Positions 57,476-64,000 of a stretch of 64,000 nucleotides of DNA are shown in pieces. Numbering within the stretch: the first letter of the stretch is position 1; each line of letters begins with the position of its first letter. The stretch comes from Aureimonas sp. SK2. Lineage in GTDB: Bacteria; Pseudomonadota; Alphaproteobacteria; Rhizobiales; Rhizobiaceae. A model generated the notes under the pieces. It was not told the DNA's origin. It did no database searches and was given only the letters and a program-made list of their open reading frames with translations. The translations under genes were made by a program, and so were the position numbers. The stretch spans positions 124,001-188,000 of the forward strand of contig NZ_JAPZDS010000008.1 in NCBI RefSeq assembly GCF_029813115.1, given 5' to 3'.

Positions 57476-59337
57476 TGGCCGGGAACGCGCTCGACCGGCT
57501 GGCGGAAAGCCACGGCATCCAGATCCGCTACAAGTCCGAACTCGGCGAGGCGAAGGAGATCCCCGACGCCGCCAAGGCGGCGCTCCTCAAGGTGCTGAAA
57601 GTCGATCCGGAAACGGGCGAGGCGGGTTCCTTCGCCGAGGCCGAGCATCGGCCGTCGCTGGCCTGCTCGCTGCCGGAGGGCGCCGACCGGCGGAAGCGGT
57701 GGGGCGTCACCTGCCAGCTCTACGCGCTGCGCTCGGCCCGGAGCCTCGGCATAGGAGACTTCGTGGATCTCGGCCACCTCGCCGAGATCGCGGGCGCGGA
57801 AGGGGCGAGCTTCGTCGGCGTCAACCCGCTCCACGCGCTGTTCCTGTCGGATGCCGGCCGCTACAGCCCCTATTCGCCCTCCACCCGTCGCTTCCTCAAC
57901 CCGTTCTACCTCGCGGTCGATGCCCTGCCGGGCGGCGCGCAGGCGATCGAGGCGGCGCGGCAGGAGATGCCGGACGCGTTCGAGGCGCTGGGTGGCGATC
58001 TCGTCGACTATGGGGCGATGGGCGCGCTGAAAGCTCGCCTCCTGCGGGCGGTCTATGAGGCCTCGCGGGGCGGGCTCGACGCGGATGCCGACTTCCGGGC
58101 CTTCCTCGAAAAGGGCGGCGACGCCCTTCGCGACTTCGCCCTGTTCGAGGCCATCTCGGCGCACATGCGGGCCGAGGGCGGCAGCGCCGGCTGGCACCAG
58201 TGGCCCGACGCCTTCCACAAGCGCTCGGGCGAGGCCGTTCGCGCCTTCGAGGCGGGCCACGCCGACGACGTGCGCTTCCACGAGTGGCTGCAGTTCCAGT
58301 GCGACCGCCAGCTCGCGGAGGCGCAGCGCCGCGCCAAGGCCGCGGGCATGGCGATCGGCCTCTATCTCGACTTCGCTGTCGGCGTCTCGCCCGACGGGGC
58401 GGAGACCTGGGCCGATCCGGACCTGACGGTGCGCGAGGCGCGGGTCGGATCGCCGCCGGACATGTTCAATTCGGACGGGCAGGACTGGGGTCTCGCGCCC
58501 CTCTCGCCCCGTGCGCTGGCCGAGCGCAACTACGCCCCGCTCAGCGCCGCCTATGCCGCGCTGATGGAGCATGCCGGCGCGATCCGCATCGACCACGCGA
58601 TGGGCCTCGCGCGGCTCTGGTGGATCCCCGAGGAGGCCCGATCCGGAGGCGGGGGCTACATGCGCTACCCGCTCGGCGCGATGGTCGATGCCGTCGCGCG
58701 CGTCTCGCAGGACAATGGCTGCATCGTCATCGGCGAGGATCTCGGCACCGTGCCGGAGGGCTTCCGCGACGTGATGCACGACGCCAACATCCTCGCCTAC
58801 AAGGTGCTCTATTTCGAGCGCTGGGAGGACGGGCTGTTCAAGGCGACGGGCGAGTATCCCGAGCGCTCGCTCGCCTGTATCTCGACCCACGATCTCGCGA
58901 CGCTCGCCGGCTGGTGGCGCGGCGCCGACATCAAGCTGCGCTCGGAGACCGGGCGCCAGGACGAGAAGGCGACACAGCGCGACCTCGCCTCCCGCGCCCG
59001 CGAGCGCAAGACCCTGCTCGCGGCCCTCCAATACGAGAACCTCCTGCCGCCCGACCTGATGGCGGCCGCCCGCGACGAGGGCGAACTGCCGCCCGACCTC
59101 GGCCAGGACCTCGCGCTCGCCGTGCACCGCTTCGGGGCGCGCACGGGCTCCATGCTCTTCGCCATGCAGGTCGAGGACATGGTGCTCGCCGAGCGCCAGC
59201 CCAACCTGCCCGGCACGATGGACGAATATCCCAATTGGCGCATCCGCTCCGATGTCCCCCTCGAGGACCTCGGCTCGGACGAGCGCTTCCAGGCGATGGC
59301 GCGCGCGATGCGCCAGGAAAGACCGGAGACCGCATGA
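57475..59337 (+). CDS. malQ: 4-alpha-glucanotransferase
   Basis: The 620-residue GH77 enzyme transfers maltooligosyl units between glucans and supplies longer chains for TreY/TreZ while releasing glucose or maltose. Motifs: WGVTCQLYALRSARSLGIGD, GRYSPYSPSTRRFLNPFYL, FLEWLQ-type HEWLQFQCDRQLAEAQ, IGLYLDFAVGVSPDGAETWA, GAIRIDHAMGLARLWWIP (nucleophile Asp), VIGEDLGTVPEGFRD (acid/base Glu) and TMDEYPNWRIR near the C-terminus. It lies between treZ and treY, overlapping both by a few bases, so the three are made from one transcript. Confidence 0.95.
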   Translation: MAGNALDRLAESHGIQIRYKSELGEAKEIPDAAKAALLKVLKVDPETGEAGSFAEAEHRPSLACSLPEGADRRKRWGVTCQLYALRSARSLGIGDFVDLGHLAEIAGAEGASFVGVNPLHALFLSDAGRYSPYSPSTRRFLNPFYLAVDALPGGAQAIEAARQEMPDAFEALGGDLVDYGAMGALKARLLRAVYEASRGGLDADADFRAFLEKGGDALRDFALFEAISAHMRAEGGSAGWHQWPDAFHKRSGEAVRAFEAGHADDVRFHEWLQFQCDRQLAEAQRRAKAAGMAIGLYLDFAVGVSPDGAETWADPDLTVREARVGSPPDMFNSDGQDWGLAPLSPRALAERNYAPLSAAYAALMEHAGAIRIDHAMGLARLWWIPEEARSGGGGYMRYPLGAMVDAVARVSQDNGCIVIGEDLGTVPEGFRDVMHDANILAYKVLYFERWEDGLFKATGEYPERSLACISTHDLATLAGWWRGADIKLRSETGRQDEKATQRDLASRARERKTLLAALQYENLLPPDLMAAARDEGELPPDLGQDLALAVHRFGARTGSMLFAMQVEDMVLAERQPNLPGTMDEYPNWRIRSDVPLEDLGSDERFQAMARAMRQERPETA

Positions 59338-62042
59338 GCCGACCCCTCGTCGCAACCTATCGCCTCCAGTTTCGCGAGGGCACGGGCTTCGGGGAGGCCG
59401 AAGGGTTGATCCCCTATCTCCGCACGCTCGGCGTCAGCCACCTCTACGCCTCGCCGATCTTTAAGGCATCGCCCGGCTCCACCCACGGCTACGACGTCGT
59501 CGACTACAACCATTTCGAGGACGATCTCGGCGGCGACGCGGGCTTCACCAGGCTGTCCGACGCGCTGGGCGCGGCCGATCTCGGCCTGATCCTCGACTTC
59601 GTGCCGAACCACATGGGCGTCTCGCCGGCCAACGCCTGGTGGGAGGACGTCCTCCGCTGGGGGCGGGACAGCCATTTCGCCGAGACCTTCGACATTTCCT
59701 GGGAGGCCGAGAAGATCCTCGTGCCCACGCTCGGCAAACCCTACGGCGAGGCGCTGAAGGACGGCGACCTGTCGGTGGTCTACAACGAGGAGCGCCGGGA
59801 GCTGCGCTTCTCGGCCGGCGGCTACGAGCTGCCGCTCGATCCGCGATCCTTGAGCCATCTCTTCGCCTTCGTCGAGCACGAGGAGCGCGAGCGCATGGTC
59901 CGACGCTTCTCGGCCGCCGTGCCGGCCGACGGCGAGGAACTGACCGAGCGCTTCGCCGAGCATGTCGCCGACCCCGGCTTCCTCGCCGCGCTGAAGCGGG
60001 GCGTCGAGGCGATCAATGCCGACCGGGATGCGCTCCACAAGCTGCACGAGGCGCAGGCCTGGCGCCTGGCCTGGTGGCGGCTGGCGCGCGAAAAGCTGTC
60101 CTATCGCCGCTTCTTCGAGATCGCCGACCTCATCGGCGTGCGTCAGGAGATGCGCCGGGTCTTCCGCGAGTCGCACCGCACGATCCTGCGGCTGGCCCGC
60201 GAGCGGCGCCTCGACGGCATCCGCATCGACCATGTCGACGGCGTCGCCGATCCGAAGAACTACCTCGCCGACCTCGCCCGCGCCTTCGAGACGATCGGGC
60301 GCGACGTGAAGATCCATGTCGAGAAGATCCTGACCGGCCCCGAGCGCCTGCGCCGCTCCTGGAACATCGCCGGCACCACGGGCTACGAGTTCATCACCGC
60401 GCTCTCGGGCCTCTACATCGATGCCTCGAAAGAGGCGGCGATGACGCAAGGCTATGCCGACTTCGTCGGGACGGAGGAGGACCTCCGCCAGATGATCGTC
60501 GAGCAGAAGCGGCTGATCTTCAGCCACAACCTCGCGGGCGAGCTCGCCTTCCTCACCGACACCGCCCTTTCGGTCGCCGCGCGCGATCTCGACACGCGCG
60601 ATTTCGGCCGGGATGCGATGACGCGCTCGATCGTGGAAGTGGCTGCGGCGCTGCCCGTCTACCGCACCTATGCGAGCGTCGACGGCGTGCCCGAGCCCGA
60701 CATCCGGGTGATCGACGATGCGGTGGCGCTTGCGCAGGCGCGGCGCGAGGTGGAGGCGAACCGGCCGGTCGCCTTTGTCGGACGCCTTCTCAAGCTCGAC
60801 TTCGAGGACGGCCCGGACGTGACCGGCGCGCTGACCTTCGCCCGGCGCTTCCAGCAGACGACGGGCGCGGTGATGGCCAAGGCCGTCGAGGACACGACCT
60901 TCTACCGCTACAACCGCCTGATCGCGCTGAACGAGGTGGGCGGCGAGCCCGACCATTACGGCGCCGACGTTCCCGCCTTCCACGAACAGATGGCGATCCG
61001 TCTGGAAGACCAGCCGGAAGGCCTGATGGCCTCGTCCACCCACGACACCAAACGCGGCGAGGACGCCCGAGCTCGCCAATACGCGATCAGCGAGGCGCCG
61101 GAGCGCTGGGCCGGGATCGTCGCGAAGGCGGCGAAGGCGATGGCCCCGTGGCGCAAGGATGTGCGCGAGGGGCTGGTCTCTCCCGACCCGGCCATCGAAT
61201 GGGGCTTCTACCAGGCGCTGCTCGGCGTCATCCCCGCCGACTTCGATCCCGCCGACGAGGCGATGCGCCGGGAACTGTCCGAACGTCTGGCGGCCTTCGC
61301 CGAGAAGGGCGCGCGCGAGGCCAAGCGCTACACGACCTGGACGGCGCCCGACGAAGCCTACGAGGGGGCGCTCAAGGGCTTCGTCGAGGCGGCTCTCTCC
61401 AAGGCCGAGAGCGGCACCTTCCTCGCCAGCTTCTGGCGGGAGGTTCAGCCCTTCGTCGTCGCGGGCGCGCTGACCTCGCTGTCTCAGACGCTGATCAAGC
61501 TCACGGCGCCGGGCGTGCCCGACATCTACCAAGGCACCGAGTTCTACGACCTCAGCCTGGTCGATCCCGACAACCGGCGCAAGATCGACTTCAAGGCGCG
61601 CGAAGCCGCCATGACCGACGGACACGGCATCGCCGAGGCTCTGCCCGATTGGCGCGACGGACGGGTGAAGGCCAAGCTGACGGCCGCGGCGCTGAAGGCC
61701 CGGATCAAGGCGCCGGCGCTCTTCACCACCGGCCGCTATCTGCCGCTGGACGTGACCGGCGAGAAGCGCGACCACGTGGTGGCCTTCGCCCGGGCCGACG
61801 GGGAAGGGCGCTTCGCGATCACGGTCGCGCCGCGCCTGACGCTCGGGCTCCTCGGCGAGGGCGCCGAGGTGCCGATGCCCAGTCCCGAGGCCTGGGGCGA
61901 CACGGCCGTGCGCCTGCCCTCGCAGCTTTCGGGCGCGCGCTTCGAGGACATCCTCAACCTGAAATCGGTCTCCGGCGCGGCGTCACTGCCGCTGTCGGCG
62001 CTCTTGGCGGACCTTCCGGTCGCGCTATTGATAGCCGACTGA
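59334..62042 (+). CDS. treY: Malto-oligosyltrehalose synthase
   Basis: The 902-residue GH13 enzyme isomerises the reducing end of an alpha-glucan to a trehalose unit. TreY signatures are VATYRLQFREGTGFGEAE, SHLYASPIFKASPGSTHGYD, FVPNHMGVSPANAWWEDVL, LDGIRIDHVDGVADPKNYLA with the nucleophile, VHVEK-type KIHVEKILTGPERLRRSW (acid/base Glu), and STHDTKRGEDARARQYAISE, VPDIYQGTEFYDLSLVDPDN. The ATG overlaps the malQ stop. Together TreZ and TreY turn the GlgE/GlgB glucan into trehalose, an osmo- and desiccation protectant. Confidence 0.96.
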   Translation: MSRPLVATYRLQFREGTGFGEAEGLIPYLRTLGVSHLYASPIFKASPGSTHGYDVVDYNHFEDDLGGDAGFTRLSDALGAADLGLILDFVPNHMGVSPANAWWEDVLRWGRDSHFAETFDISWEAEKILVPTLGKPYGEALKDGDLSVVYNEERRELRFSAGGYELPLDPRSLSHLFAFVEHEERERMVRRFSAAVPADGEELTERFAEHVADPGFLAALKRGVEAINADRDALHKLHEAQAWRLAWWRLAREKLSYRRFFEIADLIGVRQEMRRVFRESHRTILRLARERRLDGIRIDHVDGVADPKNYLADLARAFETIGRDVKIHVEKILTGPERLRRSWNIAGTTGYEFITALSGLYIDASKEAAMTQGYADFVGTEEDLRQMIVEQKRLIFSHNLAGELAFLTDTALSVAARDLDTRDFGRDAMTRSIVEVAAALPVYRTYASVDGVPEPDIRVIDDAVALAQARREVEANRPVAFVGRLLKLDFEDGPDVTGALTFARRFQQTTGAVMAKAVEDTTFYRYNRLIALNEVGGEPDHYGADVPAFHEQMAIRLEDQPEGLMASSTHDTKRGEDARARQYAISEAPERWAGIVAKAAKAMAPWRKDVREGLVSPDPAIEWGFYQALLGVIPADFDPADEAMRRELSERLAAFAEKGAREAKRYTTWTAPDEAYEGALKGFVEAALSKAESGTFLASFWREVQPFVVAGALTSLSQTLIKLTAPGVPDIYQGTEFYDLSLVDPDNRRKIDFKAREAAMTDGHGIAEALPDWRDGRVKAKLTAAALKARIKAPALFTTGRYLPLDVTGEKRDHVVAFARADGEGRFAITVAPRLTLGLLGEGAEVPMPSPEAWGDTAVRLPSQLSGARFEDILNLKSVSGAASLPLSALLADLPVALLIAD

Positions 62043-62096
62043 ACGAGCGGGCGGGCCGATCCGCCCGCTTCCCGCACCGCGCGAAGGAAGCACGCC

Positions 62097-62882
62097 ATGC
62101 CGATCCGCACCGTCGTCTGGAACGAGTTCCTCCACGAGCACGAGAACGCGGCAGTCCGCTCCATCTATCCGGACGGCATCCACCGCACGATCGCCGACGC
62201 GCTGTCGCAGGACGGCGGGATCGAGGCGACGACGGCGACCCTCGAGGAGCCCGAGCACGGGCTGCCGCAGTCGCGGCTCGACGAGACGGACGTCCTCGTC
62301 TGGTGGGGGCACAAGGCGCACGGACGCGTGTCGGACGAGATCGTCGACCGCGTGCAGCAGCGCGTGAACGAGGGCATGGGGCTCCTCGTCCTTCATTCCG
62401 GCCATTTCTCAAAGATCTTCAAACGGATGATGGGCACGCCCTGTTCGCTCCGCTGGCGCGAGGCGGGCGAGCGCGAGCGGCTCTGGGTGATCAACCCCTC
62501 GCACCCGATCGCCCAAGGCATCGACAAGGCGATCGAGCTGCCGAACTCCGAGATGTACGGGGAGCCGTTCCTGGTGCCGGAGCCGCTGGAGACGGTCTTC
62601 GTCTCCTGGTTCGAGGGCGGCGAGGTGTTCCGGTCGGGCCTCACCTACCAGCGCGGGGCGGGGCGCATCTTCTACTTCGAGCCCGGCCACGAGACCTATC
62701 CGATCTATCATGACGCCCAGATCCAGACCGTCCTGCGAAATGCGGTGCGCTGGGCCTACAACCCGGCCAAGCCCTGGAAGGACGTCTCCAACGCGCCCAA
62801 CGTTCCGATCGATCAGGCGCGAGAGAGGATCGAGAAGAAGGGCCTCTCGCTGCACGAGGCCGGCGAGGAGGGCTTCCGGTGA
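62097..62882 (+). CDS. thuA: ThuA-family trehalose-utilisation protein
   Basis: The 261-residue protein has the glutamine-amidotransferase-like ThuA fold: [20 protein letters not shown] near the N-terminus, [40 protein letters not shown] and [18 protein letters not shown]. In rhizobia ThuA and ThuB are required for trehalose breakdown, which goes through 3-keto-sugar intermediates. The ATG has GAAGGAAGC upstream. It is followed without gap by thuB (4-bp overlap), 54 bp after treY, so synthesis and catabolism genes for trehalose are adjacent. Confidence 0.9.
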   Translation: MPIRTVVWNEFLHEHENAAVRSIYPDGIHRTIADALSQDGGIEATTATLEEPEHGLPQSRLDETDVLVWWGHKAHGRVSDEIVDRVQQRVNEGMGLLVLHSGHFSKIFKRMMGTPCSLRWREAGERERLWVINPSHPIAQGIDKAIELPNSEMYGEPFLVPEPLETVFVSWFEGGEVFRSGLTYQRGAGRIFYFEPGHETYPIYHDAQIQTVLRNAVRWAYNPAKPWKDVSNAPNVPIDQARERIEKKGLSLHEAGEEGFR

Positions 62883-63955
62883 GCGCCGAGAAGCGGATCC
62901 TGATCCTCGGCACGGGCGGCATCGCGCATCGTCATGCCGAGCACTTCGCCACCATCCCCGGCTGCAGGCTCGCGGCGGCGGTCGACACCAACGAGGTGCG
63001 CGCCCGCCTCTTCGCCGACGAGCATTCGATCCCGGAAGCCTTCGGCTCGCTCGACCAGGCGATCGCCTGGGGTGAGTTCGACGCCGCCGTGAACTCCACG
63101 CCGGACGGCGTGCACAAGGCGACGAGCCTCCAGCTGATCGCCGCCGGCAAGCCGGTCTTCTGCGAGAAGCCGCTGGCGGTGAACTACCCGGATGCGCTGG
63201 AAATGACGAAGGCGGCGGAGGGCGCCGGTCTCGTCAACATGGTCAACCTCACCTACCGCAACGCCCATGCGCTCCAGATGGCACGGCGCATGGTGGAGGA
63301 GGGGCGCATCGGCACGATCCGCCATTTCGAGGCGAGCTACCTCCAGAGCTGGCTGACCAGCCCGCACTGGGGCGACTGGCGCAGCGACGAGCGGTGGCTC
63401 TGGCGCCTGTCGTCGGCCCACGGCTCCAAGGGCGTGCTCGGCGATATCGGCATCCACATTCTCGACTTCGCCTGCTTCGGCACGGGTCTCGGCGTCGCCG
63501 CGCTCCAGGCCCGGATGAAGACCTACGACAAGGCCGAAGGGGGCCGGATCGGCGCCTATGCGTTCGACGTCAACGACAGCGTGGCGATGACGGTGGAGAT
63601 GGAGAACGGCGCGCTCGGCACCGTCCACATGACGCGCTACGCTACGGGCAAGCTCAACGACCTGAACCTCGCCATCTACGGCGAGACGGGCGCCCTGCGC
63701 ATCTGGGCCAACCATCTCGACTCGCGCCTCGAGGCCTGTCTCGGAGCCGATATCGAGACGCAGACCTGGCGCCTCGTGGACTGCCCGGTCACCCCGCGCA
63801 ACGAGCATCGCTTCGCCATGGCACTGATGTCGGGCGTCAACGGGCAGCCGGACTTCCACCATGCGGCGGAGGTTCAGAAACTGCTCGACCTGTGCTTCGT
63901 CTCCGACGCGGAGGGACGCTGGCTGGAGGTCGAGCGGCCGCACTCGGCAGGTTGA
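62879..63955 (+). CDS. thuB: Gfo/Idh/MocA-family dehydrogenase ThuB
   Basis: The 358-residue oxidoreductase has an N-terminal Rossmann fold ([20 protein letters not shown]), the conserved [20 protein letters not shown] with its catalytic lysine, and [20 protein letters not shown] in the C-terminal domain with the usual Asp/His pair. ThuB-type enzymes oxidise a trehalose-derived sugar to a 3-keto form with NAD(P). GTG is used as start because GAGGAGGG lies just upstream and it overlaps the thuA stop (GTGA). Context with thuA sets the name; the family alone would not. Only 45 bp of non-coding sequence follows. Confidence 0.88.
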   Translation: MSAEKRILILGTGGIAHRHAEHFATIPGCRLAAAVDTNEVRARLFADEHSIPEAFGSLDQAIAWGEFDAAVNSTPDGVHKATSLQLIAAGKPVFCEKPLAVNYPDALEMTKAAEGAGLVNMVNLTYRNAHALQMARRMVEEGRIGTIRHFEASYLQSWLTSPHWGDWRSDERWLWRLSSAHGSKGVLGDIGIHILDFACFGTGLGVAALQARMKTYDKAEGGRIGAYAFDVNDSVAMTVEMENGALGTVHMTRYATGKLNDLNLAIYGETGALRIWANHLDSRLEACLGADIETQTWRLVDCPVTPRNEHRFAMALMSGVNGQPDFHHAAEVQKLLDLCFVSDAEGRWLEVERPHSAG

Positions 63956-64000
63956 GCAACAGCGCGAAAATCTTTTGCGCGTCACGCCGGTTTCACGATT

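Overview
This 64 kb window is GC-rich, densely coded chromosomal DNA. It looks like an alphaproteobacterium of the order Hyphomicrobiales (Rhizobiales). The reasons are the ureDABCEFG organisation with extra genes between subunits, PuuD-type urate oxidation, the ThuA/ThuB trehalose pair, DctB/DctD-type regulators, TctABC and DUF29 genes. Genus cannot be fixed from sequence alone. No rRNA, tRNA, CRISPR, insertion sequence or phage gene was seen.

Left part (1-5.7 kb): a partial M23 peptidase, nicotinate phosphoribosyltransferase, ferredoxin-NADP reductase, an alpha/beta hydrolase and a stand-alone Lrp/AsnC effector domain. Next come a fusion of a degenerate MfnB-like domain to dihydroneopterin aldolase, and an amino-acid-kinase-fold protein. 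The last two resemble C1-cofactor (methylofuran / tetrahydromethanopterin) genes.

Purine-nitrogen region (5.7-32 kb): a urease operon (ureD, A, B, C, E, F, G) is interrupted by three small exported-protein genes on the opposite strand and by DUF29 and lysozyme-inhibitor-like genes. It runs into an 8-oxoguanine deaminase. After a membrane PQQ dehydrogenase come ureidoglycolate lyase, an allantoinase/OHCU-decarboxylase fusion, HIU hydrolase, XdhABC, a four-gene nucleoside-type ABC importer, the membrane urate oxidase PuuD with a cytochrome c tail, and guanine deaminase. Together they give guanine/8-oxoguanine -> xanthine -> urate -> HIU -> OHCU -> allantoin -> allantoate, then ureidoglycolate -> glyoxylate + urea -> ammonia. 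Only the allantoate-to-ureidoglycolate step is absent from the window.

Middle (32-40 kb): a tripartite tricarboxylate transporter (tctCBA) lies downstream of a DctB/DctD two-component system. Two near-identical palindromes 33 bp apart sit in the gap, as expected of an enhancer for a sigma-54 activator. A fumarylacetoacetase-family hydrolase follows.

Right part (40-64 kb): an alpha-glucan/trehalose block (glgE, maltokinase, glgB; later treZ, malQ, treY, then thuA, thuB) is split by a GGDEF protein and by a poorly understood gene set. That set is a transglutaminase, a circularly permuted ATP-grasp/alpha-E protein, a giant transglutaminase/DUF2126 protein and a divergent zinc-ribbon metallopeptidase. 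It is probably a peptide-tagging or amide-ligation system. No treS is present to link trehalose with maltokinase.
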